The notes under the pieces are model-generated. The model was not told the origin of the DNA and ran no database searches. It saw nothing but the letters and a program-made list of their open reading frames with translations. Source: Perkinsus marinus ATCC 50983 (lineage: Eukaryota > Perkinsozoa > Perkinsida > Perkinsidae). From it: DNA of 64,000 bases. Position 1 is the first letter of the stretch. Every line of letters starts with the position of its first letter. Below are positions 1 through 11,503 of the stretch, piece by piece. The position numbers were made by a program, and so were the translations under genes. Where the stretch lies: positions 191,755 to 255,754 of the forward strand of contig NW_003209596.1 in NCBI RefSeq assembly GCF_000006405.1. Direction: 5' to 3'.

Positions 1-326
1 TCCCTGAGGGAATGTATCTGTAATATTCCTGCGATAGAGTTGAGATACTGAGTGAGTTTCATAGCGGAAAATAAGGCTTGTTGTGTTTTGAGTGAAGTTG
101 GGCGTTAAGCGAATTGAAGTACTTGACGACAGACATTGCATACCCGAGAACGGTCAAATCCAAATAAGTTGATAAAACATCTCAGTTAGCCGAAGCCGTC
201 TTCAATGGCACATTCAATGAATAAAGGAGCTGATACCAAGGGTCTCTATTTGAGATGGTGAACCATCTTGGACAGACACAACTCTCGTACGTTGGTACCA
301 CGTAGTTGATACTAACGAAAGCATCT

Positions 327-1930
327 TCATCTCCAGTGAAGAAATCTATGGGTCTGTTGAGGATATCCATACACATATCGATAGTTCGGCACTGGGGATT
401 CGCCAACCAATGGAGAAGTTTTAGCCACATGTAGACTGTTCACCTGCCCACTTGTGACCAGGGTGTCCGAGGATGCCCGCGGGCATCCCAAATTCATCTG
501 GATAGCACGGCCACATCACTCCATTTACATCGCCCCACCTGCGATGTCTTATAGTGCAAACTTCTACGTATTGCTTAGAGCGAGATGCTCTTATACGCAT
601 AGTTGCGTTTTATCAGTAGTATCCCGTTGACACCTAGCTGCACTCAACTTGAGTGACTCAAGTGTAACACAACTCGTCTATCTTCACGTCAGAAATACAT
701 GACAGTAAGGAATTCGCCATGGCACAGCACTGGAACACCATGATACTGATAGCCCTTAGCAACAAGGCGGTTCACCTCTCTTTTCGGCATCAGCGGCTAA
801 CTCCGCCTCCGAAGCCTGACGGAGTGCACACTATGTTATACTACAGACAATGGGTACTACAACGTTCAGAGTAGTTTAGGCTCTAGGTCAGCCAGTTGCA
901 AGGAAGGATCTTCACTGAGCGTGATCCGAGCTCATCATGATCGAGCACACCAAACTGGCCCTCAACCGTTTGGTAGATCTTTCTGAGCTTTTTTAACCTG
1001 CGGAAAATCAGAGGTACGCGAGCGCGACCGTCCCGATTCCTTTCGGATTCCATCGCTTCGTGATCCATCAGGAGCTGAGCCTGCTGCCTGTAAACCTACA
1101 ACAGCCACCGTGCGTTCACACCCCACTACTACACCTGCAGACCGTTTTCCATCACGACAGCTTCTCTCTGGTCACCTAACTCCTCCTCTACGTCCAGTAG
1201 TATCGCTTCATCAATCTGCAAACACCGAAATAGTCCCTCCAGGAGTACGATGTGCCCACACCAGGGACGTTGAGACCATTCCTCGCGCTGTCCCGCCATC
1301 CACACAGTGCACTGCGAGCTGCGATGATCTGCTCCAGTCGAGCAATATAACCATGCACGTCATTGCGCATAGCCTATCGCAGACTTGGCCAACTGAGACG
1401 CTGCGCCTAAAGTGCCCCCAACATCATCCCTGGATCCGCCTTTATCAGTACTCACCTGACGCACTTCGTGAGGTAGGCGCTGAACTTGGTCACCTTATCT
1501 CAGTGGCTGGCCACATATATGCCGCAGATGCCAGAGATACGGAATTCGAGCGCTGAAATCATATACCACGAAGTGATCCGCAACACCGTACATGTAGGAA
1601 GAAATACCCCCTATATTCAGCCATTAGATGGTCCTCCTCTACACTTAGCTGTTGTTTGTCACGCTTCAGCCCATGAGGGCATCGAGAACGTCTCCCATTG
1701 ATGTTGTAGTAGCTCCGAATGAGCCCCCTGTCCACCCTCTGTCACGTTCCCTAGGACCATTCAGCTCATCCTACTTGGAATGCATATTCGCGATATTAGT
1801 ATCCTCGATGAAGTCTTGCGGAACTACAAAGAGCAGAGATGTTAGTCGCGGGGAGAATGCCTTTGTCATTCCCTGTGACATGAGGCCACCATCTATCTGA
1901 GTACACCCTCTCCTCCAGCACACGTAGGCA
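327..1930 (-). CDS. Unrecognised multi-exon gene
   Basis: I do not recognise this protein. Several open stretches on the minus strand join across plausible GT...AG introns. Exons near 1370-1255, 1209-1130 and 1087-885 read through in one phase and give a charged helical segment (GYIARLEQIIAARS, then DEAILLDVEEELGDQ, then RRLKKLRKIYQT). A further exon near 829-790 contains ASEAELAADAEKR, and the last ones near 560-327 contain FGMPAGILGHPGHKW. The end could be at 327 or, in another splice form, at 182. Upstream coding-like pieces extend to about 1930 (QDFIEDTNIANM). Limits and exon order are inferred by eye. It may be two genes. Confidence 0.35.
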
Positions 1931-3148
1931 AACTAACAGTCACAATACAAGATGAGAGTGCTCTTCTATCGCCGTTTACAAAGCCCTACTTATCTGGTCC
2001 ACTATTAATGTAAGAGCATCGACGAGAACCTAATACAAGATCCTATCATCAGGGCAGTCAGAAATGGTGACAAAGCTGACGATGTACTAATTCGTGTCCT
2101 CTATATATTCGTTGCGCATATGCATCTAGAACATTGATCTGTCATCAGCTGCACGGCTACCCTCCTCACTAGTCTGCCAACAATCCCAACCTCACATTAC
2201 TACCTTGTGTCTCTGGTCAAGGATAGCGAATACCTTGTTGATATTCGAGGAGGTTGGACTTGTTCACAGATGTTCTATCACCAGAATAAAGCGAGCGTCA
2301 TGGACCGTTACTTGCGGCGACAGTTGATCGAGTTGTCCTAATGAGAAACTCATGTGCAGAGGAGGAACGTTGGATCTGTGCACGATCTCTTCCAGGCCTC
2401 CCACTATACGTGATGTACACTTTTAACCTTCTATTTGGTTCACTCGCCCCGTGAATGCAGCTAACAACGCAATACGAGTAACGCGATACAGATAGTTATA
2501 GTAATGGTGATGGTTCTGATGAAGGCTACGACAATATGAACCAACAACAGTGCTCGGGTATTTCCTCTTGTAGTGCCTAGTATTGCGAAGGTAGCAGTGG
2601 TGAGAGAGCCACTAAGGCAAGGAGACCGCCTTCATCTATCACAGGATAGACACTAAATCCAACTATTAGGGCTCGGCAAAGAATTAAGTCTCGCAAAGGA
2701 ATTTTGGGAGTGACGACGACGAAGGCCGAATAGAGAGAGTTGAGTGGATAAGGCTCATGTATATATGGTAACAATAATAGTAGCAATATAGGAAGACCGC
2801 AGACTATGCCAGCTTGCCTCAGAAACACTGATGATTCTGTACCGGTGGTATTCTGACTATCAACATCACGACAAGATGAATGACAGATATGAGGCCGACC
2901 AAAACCTACCACATCAACTGAATATGATTGACAAACATGATAGCATGACTGCGGTAGCCTGTGTACGATTACTCCCAAAACTTGGCGGCGGGAAGGATGA
3001 TGATGATGATAACAGCAGAGGGACATGAATATCATTGTACAGCAAATTACAGGAGCAAGTCAGGAGCAATAGGAAGGCACGAGCCTGACTACGGTTACAG
3101 CCCTTACACATGTGCTAGAACACTGGCACTGAGGAAACATCATCATCA
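1931..3148. other. Intergenic stretch, no gene seen
   Basis: I see no exon with convincing protein character here. The open frames are low in complexity and rich in His and Asp, from GAT/CAT triplet runs near 2990-3015 and 3140-3155. The 3' end of the Mei2-like gene lies immediately to the right. Confidence 0.4.
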
Positions 3149-4888
3149 TCAGTTTGATGAGTAATATTTGACAGCGACAGGTACTCCGTCGATCTCATGA
3201 GATGTCTCAAAAACGGCCTTGGGGACATCGTGTTCGAAGAGGCAAAAACCGAAGCCTCTGCTTTTACCAGAGGTCCGGTCCATCACCACTGAAGCATCCT
3301 TGACCACGCCAAACTTGGAGAAATGATCACGAAGGACCCCACTGGTAGTGCTGCGTCCCAAACCACCAATGAATATCTTATGGCTCTCCTTACCCCTAGA
3401 AGATGCTGTACCATGAGACTTCCGATTATTAGAGCCAGATGCTCTAACCGTCTCCTCCTGCTCCATACGGGATCGGATGATCTCCTCGACATGAGGATCG
3501 GGCTTCGGGAAAGGAATCCATCGTCCAGTTGCATCGGCAATTAAAGGTCTATACTCTTCCGCAATAGGAGAGTTCCTATAGTGCTCAACGTTCTTGTCAA
3601 ACCCCTGGACTCGCGCCCAACATACTTGACAGATTTTATGAGAATTCTGGGCTGGCAATCTGTAGTTAGAGAATGTTCTCTTGAACTCGAGGGCTCTCGA
3701 ATGTTGACGGAAATTGAGGAAAGCGTAGCCAACGTTACATTTATTCCTGAAATCTATAGGTAAATAGAAGAAGTCGAAAGTGTTCTCAAAACCCATAAGA
3801 TGAATCTGTTCGATCAAGGAGCGTGTATCGAACTTGTTAGGTATGTTCCTCAGCATCACTGTCGTATTATTAATATCATCATCACCCTCTTCAGGGGGAG
3901 GAGGCGGGCCAACCGCAACGCCCATCTGTGGTAGTAATCCGATATAGTCACTACCAGTGGACGGTCCAGAAATCATGCCCGACGGACTGTTAGTGGGGCA
4001 TACGGATTGAGGAGGAGTCGATACAGAGTTACTATTCGTAGGAACAGTCATACCACCACTAGAAGCACCACGACCACCAATACCATCCTGTTGTTGACGC
4101 CTTCCACCGGCTGCTGCAATAGAGAAGAGAGCGTTGGTTAAGAGCTGATTCTGCAATCTCAATGAGTCCACGTCTTGACTCGGGCCATCAGCTGTGGCCG
4201 CAGCGGCAGCCGCACCCAGAATGGAAGCGACATCCGAGTCCCTATTACTCTCCAACCCCAATGCTGCTGATATCGTAGCGGCCAGATCCTGTGAGTCAGA
4301 GCTACCATGATCAGAGTGAGCACCATAAGAAAGAGATCCATTGCTTGCATTCATGAGATTGTCGGACAAGTAGTTGGCCTCTTCTGGTACTGAGTGCATA
4401 AGAGGAGCCCAAGATAGCCCAATCAATGGTACTTCAGATCCAGAAGTGGGGAGTTGTGAATCGATAGCCCGTCTGCCTGAAGGGAATATGCCAGGCGCTG
4501 TCTGCCCTCGAATCAGGTCCGGCATTGCCAAGTCATCAAGACCACCGGCACTGGGTTCATCAACGTTCAAGAAAGAGTTCTTCATGGAAACCCGCATATT
4601 CATGTCACAAAATAGACTATCATTATAACCCCCAAGGGTTGAAGTAGAATCGTCCAGACCAAGATTACTGTGAGAATCCGACTGTATTGGTAAGTCAAAT
4701 CCAACTCTGCTCGCTGCTTTTTGCGCCGTCACCTCTTTAGGTGTACTGCACTTAAGACCACCACCAGAAGCATGATCGGTGGCACCAGCAGAAGCCTGCA
4801 CTTCTTCAATGCACGAGTGACCGGGGTCAAGAGGATGACCCATCAACGACATTCTTGGCGAGGACGACGAATGCGATGAGGAAGCCAT
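3149..4888 (-). CDS. Mei2-like RNA-binding protein with two RRM domains
   Basis: Intronless 579-residue ORF with a good ATG at 4888. Residues about 1-335 are low-complexity Ser/Gly/Ala/Gln-rich and likely disordered. Residues about 341-450 form the special RRM (RRM_2) found at the C terminus of Mei2-type proteins: it opens with TTVMLRNIPNKF and continues with FDFFYLPIDFRN and NVGYAFLNF. A second, ordinary RRM fills residues about 501-579, with RNP2-like KIFIGGLG and RNP1-like SRGFGFCLF, and ends right at the stop. Mei2 proteins bind RNA and control meiosis or differentiation in fungi and plants. The order RRM_2 then canonical RRM is unusual, because in classical Mei2 the special RRM is the last one. 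The family call is firm; the role in this organism is not known. Confidence 0.9.
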   Translation of the reverse strand: MASSSHSSSSPRMSLMGHPLDPGHSCIEEVQASAGATDHASGGGLKCSTPKEVTAQKAASRVGFDLPIQSDSHSNLGLDDSTSTLGGYNDSLFCDMNMRVSMKNSFLNVDEPSAGGLDDLAMPDLIRGQTAPGIFPSGRRAIDSQLPTSGSEVPLIGLSWAPLMHSVPEEANYLSDNLMNASNGSLSYGAHSDHGSSDSQDLAATISAALGLESNRDSDVASILGAAAAAATADGPSQDVDSLRLQNQLLTNALFSIAAAGGRRQQQDGIGGRGASSGGMTVPTNSNSVSTPPQSVCPTNSPSGMISGPSTGSDYIGLLPQMGVAVGPPPPPEEGDDDINNTTVMLRNIPNKFDTRSLIEQIHLMGFENTFDFFYLPIDFRNKCNVGYAFLNFRQHSRALEFKRTFSNYRLPAQNSHKICQVCWARVQGFDKNVEHYRNSPIAEEYRPLIADATGRWIPFPKPDPHVEEIIRSRMEQEETVRASGSNNRKSHGTASSRGKESHKIFIGGLGRSTTSGVLRDHFSKFGVVKDASVVMDRTSGKSRGFGFCLFEHDVPKAVFETSHEIDGVPVAVKYYSSN

Positions 4889-5514
4889 TACTCGCAGACT
4901 GTAAAGTACAAGATTGGTATACGCTGGACAAGAACGTCAACCACATTAGCGAGCGCCCGTTCAATCGATTCACGTCGCGGCTCCGAACAACACTGTGCCA
5001 GAGTCTTTCACCATTGAATAGCAATCAGAACTCTTCAATAAAACAACGGTGTAGCACTTGAGGCTTGGATCCTCCTATACCATAAACATGCAAAACTTCT
5101 TCTTCCGATGCCGGTACGATATCACCCGAAGTCCAGCGAAGAATGACCATGCAAAACCTATGCAGCAACGGCATAGTTGTGACACCCGAAACGTCTGAAG
5201 AGATTCTTAACATCAGCCCTCGTCGCACAATCACGAACGATAGTAAGGGCCTGAGGTCCTTACTCTTGAGCGACCGAAGCCCTGGGCCTCGGTCAGCATG
5301 TGTCGCTCTTATGCGTTGCTTCCCACTCATTGATTCTAATTGGCTCCCACCACTCCAATTCTACTCTTTTCAACGCATTTCTGAACCTACATCGTGCGTG
5401 ATTTCATCATACACATCAATGGTTCACGATACGATACACCACGGCCTTTACAACGCCTAGTTCGCCCTGGGTAAAATCTCTCCAACGAGCCGAGGCAACT
5501 ATACCACCTCTCGT
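4889..5514. other. 5' flank of the Mei2-like gene, no gene seen
   Basis: Open frames on both strands overlap each other and lack recognisable domains. I see no convincing splice-joined exon. It probably holds the promoter and 5' UTR of the minus-strand Mei2-like gene. Confidence 0.3.
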
Positions 5515-5940
5515 GGGGTGGCATAGTTGCCCCAGCTGGAGAGATTAATGGCATCGAGCCATATTCTGGGGTGGCATAGTTGCCCCAGCTGGAGAGATTA
5601 ATGGCATCGAGCAATATTCTGGGGTGGCATAGTTGCCCCAACTGGAGCGATTGATAGAACTGAGCCATATCTTCGGGTGGCATAATTACCCCAGTTGAAG
5701 AGATTGATTGCGTTAAGCCACATTTTGGGGCAGCATAGTTGCCCCAGCTGAGGAGACTGGGTCTATGCGGCCACATCTCGGAAAAGCATAGTTGCCCCAG
5801 CTGGGGAGATTGGGTCTATGCGGCCACATCTCGGGATGGCATAGTTGCCCCAGCTGAGGAGATTGGGTCTATGCGGCCACATCTCGGGATGGCATAGTTG
5901 CCCCAGCTTTACTGAGTGACATCTTCGGGTGGCATACCGG
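5515..5940. repeat. 53-bp tandem minisatellite, about 8 copies
   Basis: The core GGCATAGTTGCCCCAGCTG recurs with exact 53-bp spacing: the GCATAG core starts at 5521, 5574, 5627, 5680, 5733, 5786, 5839 and 5892. A shortened last unit (40 bp) follows at 5932. Each unit carries a short palindrome (GTTGCCCCAGCTGGAG region) and ends in a variable ATCTTCGGG or ATTCTGGGG. The period is not a multiple of three, so the minus-strand open frames across it change phase each unit and are not a repeat protein. The later units (CTATGCGGCCACATCTCGG) are more alike than the earlier ones, which suggests recent local expansion. Confidence 0.95.
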
Positions 5941-6354
5941 ATTGAATGGAACATCGTAAATACACCGTCGTACCGTCAGCGTACTTAATACACCGTCGTA
6001 CGTCTCGGTTCCGACGTTAAGGTCCTAATCTGGAGTAGTCCCTCACAATGAGATGAACACTAAGGTCTGTGTTGTATAGAGTATTGCCATGTCGATCCCT
6101 ACCACAAAGTCCTGAACCAAGTGTTCTTTGAAGAATGATGCTGCATCGATCAATGGCCGACGATTGGATCATCCGTAAGACTATATCATAGATACGCGAC
6201 ACTACCAAAGAGTACCCTACGATTTTTCCGAGGACTCGCCTCCAGTCGGAACATAACGAGGCAGGGGAGCGAAAGAAAAACTGTTGAGAGCTCTCCCCTC
6301 AATCATTAACGACAGAACAAAGTTCAATACGGCGATGGCGGAATGATACTATCA
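5941..6354. other. Spacer between minisatellite and AP2 gene
   Basis: No gene is seen. A short direct repeat (AATACACCGTCGTAC) occurs twice near 5957 and 5988. The 3' end of the AP2 gene lies to the right. Confidence 0.4.
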
Positions 6355-8115
6355 TCAATGGTCTTGTGCAGCGTCACCGTGATGGGACATCGGAGTGGTC
6401 GAAGATGTAGCTCCTCTCGGTAGACATACTCTCCCGACCTCCTCCATCATTCTCCTATAATCAATTGCCATTTGCAAAGCCTCACGTGCCCCGTATTGCT
6501 TCACCGAGAACGTTCGGCTGTTCTCTCGTCCTGAGGGTGGTTGTAATCACATCGATCCCAGTAATGGACTGACACTACCCTTGGGTTCCTCTCGCCACCT
6601 CGCAACCCACATCTGGTAGGTCTCGTTCCAGGTAACACCAGGCACACCACTCCTCACCTTACCGCCAGATATATGATGCGGCATTGAAGCAGCCTCAGAG
6701 GTCTGGCCATCAGCGATTGGCATTGCGTTTGGTATCCAGGCCTCAGTGCTTGGGAGAGCAGGGACTGGTGGAGTCCCTCGTTCTGATGGTCGGCCCATAT
6801 GCGGCGAGACGAAGCCCAAATCTTCAAGAAGCTGACCATCGCATGGTGTATCCGCCATAACAAACCAGGACTACCTTCCGGAGTCTTATAGCGAGCCTGA
6901 AGGCCCCGTCATCTCCATACTTTGACATAGCAAAGCTCTTGCTCCGTTGCTGCCCTTCGGATTCCCGCCATCGCGTAGCCCACGTCCGATTTAATGGGTG
7001 CCAAGTTACTCCTTGTATCTGCAGAGGATACATACTAGATAAAGTCCCCCATCGTGGGCTGTAGTCTCACGCCACTGGGTCGATCCGAGCTAGCATGGGC
7101 TCCTGAAGGTAGTGGAGGCAGTACAGCCTCGGCAACCTCTCGTTCCGCATCGGGCGTCAGAGGATGCGATCCCAGCTGCCAGGGTAGCATCGTATAAGCA
7201 ATGAGCACAAGTTCTCGTTATTACGGTGCCGAGATCACACAAGGCTAGACAGTCCTCTACAGTTGCTAGATGATCAGGCGGGCCAGGATGACCAAGCACG
7301 GGATCACTCGCTAGCTGAGCCAGCGCTGATATCGTCTCATCTGGAACGGGAGAATGAGCAATCTCATCGTTAACGCTGATTACAGAGCTGTCCTTCGTCA
7401 CGACTCCTCTTAGCGGCTGGTTCCTCGTTCTCTTCGGAGGCTTCAGAGGGGGGCGACATCGATGCCTCCTCAACGATTGGTGATGGGTGATCCGTCGCTC
7501 GAACATGCATTGCTCTTCTAGTAGCTGACAAGGCCCCACCGATGAACAATAATACTCTCAAGTCGCCACTTACCAACGGCCATCTGAAGCGCTTTAGCGT
7601 CACCATGTCGCTTCGAAGAGAACCCCTTAGAATGCTCCTTCTTATCCTCGCCAGTCCATCGTGCTACCCACCGACCTATCACGAACCCCTGCGTCCCAGG
7701 CGACAACGATACCCAATCATCACCTGTCCGAGGATGCCAGCTAACACCAGGAATCCCACTTGATCTTCGGCCTCCACGTCCACGAGAAGACAGCTGCTGA
7801 GCGGCTGCCGCCACTGCCTTCATGGGAGAGATAGCAGCGTGCGTATCGAACTCCATGGCGGCAACGGCAGCTGCTGCAGAGACGGGATCGTCGGCCTGCG
7901 GTGCCGGCGGGAGAAGCTCAGCTACACTAACCTGACTCGTGATGCCGTTGTTTGATGCTAAAGACAACGAAGTCTCTCACAGCTCCTTCCTCTATAGGAG
8001 GTACGTTGCCAGTCTCAGAAGAGAGTTCTGTTGGGATGGTATGAGCCTGAACTGCAGCGAGATGATCGCTTTGGTCTTGAGCCTCCTCCAGTCGCCGCCA
8101 CTCCTCATCCAACAT
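6355..8115 (-). CDS. Triple AP2-domain putative transcription factor
   Basis: Multi-exon minus-strand gene with three AP2-type DNA-binding domains. Domain 1 (about 7770-7560) begins SSGIPGVSWHPRTG and continues GRWVARWTGEDKKEHSKGF. Domain 2 (about 7030-6890) reads IQGVTWHPLNRTWATRW. Domain 3 (about 6660-6440) reads SGVPGVTWNETYQMWVARW and is completed after a 48-bp intron by RTFSVKQYGAREALQMAI. Splice sites seen include a donor GTAAGTGGCG after the first domain and acceptors ending CTTGTCAG and CCCTCAG. A short helical module (TISALAxxx...DHLAxV) precedes domain 1 and recurs before domain 2, so the gene looks built by module duplication. The stop TGA at 6357-6355 is clear; the ATG at 8115 is the first one in a helical leader exon and is less sure. 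AP2 factors are major regulators in apicomplexans and are also found in perkinsids. Confidence 0.8.
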
Positions 8116-9335
8116 ATCCCTCTCACGGGCCAGGGCTGATATAGTCACTGAGACATACCACTGTTAAAACGACTGTTCACTATGCCATGCTGTAGTAGTA
8201 CTACTTTGTAGTACAGAGATTGCCTTCTCCACCAGCAAGGCGATCTCCGTCCGATGGCTTGGCAGTGACGGTCGTTGTAGCCTCATAATGAAAAATTTGC
8301 CTGATGATGCCTCGAGTCATTATATTATATCAACTCGACCACAAGATATCATGCTCTGTGAGCCTCACAGATGATACTAGGTTCTACACATACACATCAT
8401 GTGTGTTATGGGGGAGCTCCAATCACCGACAGATCATCTCAGATTACTAAAGATTTCCCATTAATCATACCTCGGTCCATAATGATCCACCGAGGGAAGC
8501 ACTAGAAACCGGGTGCAGACTTGCATTATATCATCACAGATAAGTTCATCAACCCACATCATGTTCGGTCAGCATCATAGCACAGCAGTTGTACAACAGG
8601 AAACAGCCACAACTACACTGGCTTCGCCTCGATTGCCTCTCCTCATCACCGAATTGAAATCCCGTCTTGAGTACAATTGACCTTCGTTAGTACCAGCCAA
8701 AGTCAGGAGGTCTGTTTCTAACGCGAGCCGCCAAAGACACAGCTCCCTCGAGTAAGCTCGCCAACATTGACCGCAGAACAATCACCTCGCCAAAGTTGAG
8801 TTGCTGTGCCACAATGACATCCTCGTATGACTTACATCCGTTGCGAGAATATCGCTGGCCCTCCTCCGCTTACATTGCCCCACACTACGTCGTACAACAT
8901 GCACGAGCAACTCAGCAAAGGCCCCAACGCCTCATCACATTCATAACATTTTCCGTCACGATGAAGACGCCACATCAACCACGTCATTTTCTCCCAACTT
9001 CTGGAGCTCCCCGTTCTCCGGTCGGTCCTACCTAGTACCATCGACGACCTCACAAATATGAAGACCATTCCAGTGTCAGAAACCATGCACATGGTCAACT
9101 GCATGGTTCGGCGACGATATGGAAATTCTGCGAAAGTTTTGGGAAATTCTTGTTGGTTTTAGTACCACTTCAATGGTTAGTAAACATCTCTGAAAACTCA
9201 AGAAACGGTGAACATACGCCCCACACTACGCCGTTCATGATCCTTATGCTACCTACAGCCCTCAGTCATTAATATAGCATTATGAACGCAAGCTAGGGTC
9301 TAGCGCTAACACTTGGTACACCCCTCATAACATGC
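8116..9335. other. Poorly resolved region with exon-like pieces
   Basis: Minus-strand stretches near 8820-8580 (FGEVIVLRSMLASLLEGA) and 9010-8840 could be exons of an unidentified gene, but I cannot join them with confidence. A MITE copy occupies 9071-9229. Otherwise nothing is recognised. Confidence 0.25.
9071..9229 (+). mobile_element. hAT-like MITE, diverged copy
   Basis: Starts CAGTGTCAGAAACCATGCAC and carries the family's inner words (ATGGTCAACTGCATG, GGAAATTCT, GAAACTC-like). It ends near CCACACTAC. It is eroded, and the flanking 8-mers (GACCATTC / GCCGTTCA) match only loosely. The plus sign means the orientation beginning CAGTGTGGGAAAATATGCAC. Confidence 0.75.
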
Positions 9336-10264
9336 TCACATTGAGGCGCTATCCGGATTGAGGACGATTCCAATGAATTCCTCCTCGCTGATTAACCCAT
9401 CGCCGTCCGTATCCGCCTCCTTCATCATTTCATCCAACTCTTCTTCTCCTATATGTTCACCTGATGCCTCATTGTCTTAACCACCATGAATACCTCGCCA
9501 GACCCACCGAGCTCAGCCGCTGCCGCCTTGAGATCCTCCCGAGACACCTTCCCAGATTCCCCCTTGACCATATGGTAGGCCTGCTCTACCTCAGCCCTTG
9601 AGCAATTCTCTGTCATCTTCTCCAACATTATTTCAAGAAACTCACAGAAGTCCAAGGTACCTCAATATACCCACCTCCCCCTGGAATAAACAACCCTCTA
9701 CTACCATGCTCCCTCACTGGCCCTCCATCACCTTCCTCCTGCCCATCCTTACTACTCCCCTCCTCGTCCTCTACCTCATACTGCTGCTGACCCACTGTCG
9801 ATGATGCTGATGAATCCCCTTCTTCTTGCTGCCAGGGTGACTGCTCATCTTCTGTCACCATCTCTTCTCCCGCCGACCCCTTCCTCGGTCCCACGCCCCT
9901 CGTATACTTGCCTGATGTAGATCATCACTGTCGGACCATGCCCAGCGTCCCACCAACCAGACGCTTCATCTCCTCTTTTCCCGGTTCAGATCCAAGAGCT
10001 CGCAACGCGACCTAAAGAAGCATTTCTAACACAACAACCCTACCCACCCAACGCCCCCTGGATGCCTACTCGGAGATCCTTGATGTCGATAGTGCCAGTA
10101 CCCTCATTGTCGAAGACATCAAAGGCTTCCTTCAATTCCGTCTTGTGCTCCTCTCGAAGCTCAAACCTGCCCAGCAGCGCCATCCGCCTCAAGCTGCTGG
10201 CCTCTACTGACCTCGGATACCTCTCAGTACCACCTTTCTCCCTCTTGCAGGGCGAGCCGGTCAT
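9336..10264 (-). CDS. Centrin-like EF-hand protein
   Basis: Multi-exon minus-strand gene matching centrin/caltractin. Exon 1 has REEHKTELKEAFDVF and an EF-hand loop DNEGTGTIDIKD. The next has ALRALGSEPGKEEMKRLV, the typical centrin linker. A later exon has GTLDFCEFLEIMLEKMTE, and the last has an EF-hand ADTDGDGLISEEEF. The protein ends at TGA 9338-9336, and the ATG at 10264 is the first in the exon. Centrins bind calcium at basal bodies and centrosomes. Odd point: about 240 bp of open frame rich in Glu, Ser and Gly (9894-9660) lies before GTLDF and breaks the second EF-hand. It may be an in-frame intron or a real acidic insertion. Confidence 0.75.
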
Positions 10265-10428
10265 CAGTGATGATCGAACTGTATATGAACCCAACTACAG
10301 TTCCTCCATCGCACGGAGTTCACCAGATATTTATTGATAGCGATAGAGTAGGCAAACTTAACTCAAGACGGAGCTCCACGAGAGATAATAATAATACAGA
10401 GGCACTCAATAGGTACATTACCGCTTCC

Positions 10429-11217
10429 TCACGCGCATGGGTTCTCGCCTATGAGGCCCATAGCCACACCATCATCTGTGCTCCCATCTAACGCTACCGC
10501 TCTTCCCGGCCGAAGAGCGTGCTCCATCGCACCAGGGTAGAACCGATGGAAGGCGAACGAAGCCGCCGAGCCCATGAACATCAGGACCCCAGCGCATCGA
10601 CCTGGCAAGCACTCCCCGTCAACGAACATGCATCCGACACTACTTGTAAAGCCCATCTCCTCTCCCATGCATAAGAAAGCTGCCAATAGGTAAACCACCG
10701 CACGTGAACCGTAGTGCTTAAGGAACGGCATCCACTGAGGGGAAAAGCGATGTAGCGCAAATCGATACGGGACTGGGCATAGCTCCTAATACCGGTATCA
10801 AGGTGTCCACAGCGAATGGTAAGAACTCAGCTGTTGTAATGATGACGGATAATGCCGTCATGTACACTCCTAAGACGTGAGTAGTATAACCGTGCCCTTC
10901 CCAGAAGAAAAAGGTAATCCTGAAGGCCACAACTGACTCCCATCAGGAGTTGAGATGAACTCACCCGTTCATTCCCATTGCACCAGCGGCGATTCCTACA
11001 AACACTCGCAACGCGAACGGTATATTATCGTGAAATGTTCGATGCCGTACCAGCGAACTGCACAGGAGGGGATTGGGGCCTTGCCGACTCTGAGGAGGCA
11101 CATACAGGCCTGCGGAGGTAGGAAGTCCAACGAGCTGATCTCCCGAATACCCACCGCTTCGCTTCCCCCTGTCAACGGTTGCCGAACACCTTCTTCGCTG
11201 CTCTCATCAATAGACAT
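10429..11217 (-). CDS. COPI-associated-type multi-pass membrane protein
   Basis: Three hydrophobic exons join in phase. The first has RVFVGIAAGAMGMNG, with donor GTGAGTTCA. The second reads AFRITFFFWEGHGYTT then VYMTALSVIITTAEFLPF. The third has WMPFLKHYGSRAVVYLLAA and CAGVLMFMGSAASFAF. The pattern of about four membrane spans, an FxxxRxxxxYLxxA-type motif and a soluble acidic N terminus (MSIDESSEEGVRQPL) fits small Golgi proteins of the COPI-associated family. The family match is from memory of the pattern, not a search. The stop is at 10429, and the ATG at 11217 is inferred. Confidence 0.5.
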
Positions 11218-11503
11218 GTACTGGAAAAGGCCTACCCAAAACCAGTAGGTGGAATATAAATGCATTTTACATGCCTGTAACACAACTCCAACGCTGGCTG
11301 TGCTTCATGCGCTACTGAATTATGAGCATCATCCCCGTTGAGAAAACAGCTGGTGATATGTAGCCACAATTGTACTTAACCGACTGAAGTTGTTGTTGAT
11401 GATGGTGACGATGATGCAAGCAATCGAACAAGAATAAATGGTAGTCGACTTCACCTTATAGTACCTGTGAGTGGATAACACCATTCACCGACCGCTACCG
11501 CGC

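Noticed and set aside
5515-5940. Possible CRISPR-like array
   Set aside because: There are no unique spacers between constant repeats. The whole 53-bp unit repeats, and the host is a eukaryote.
5387-5954. Minus-strand open frames through the 53-bp repeats resembling a repeat protein
   Set aside because: The period of 53 is not a multiple of three, so successive units are read in different frames. Only the DNA repeat is conserved.
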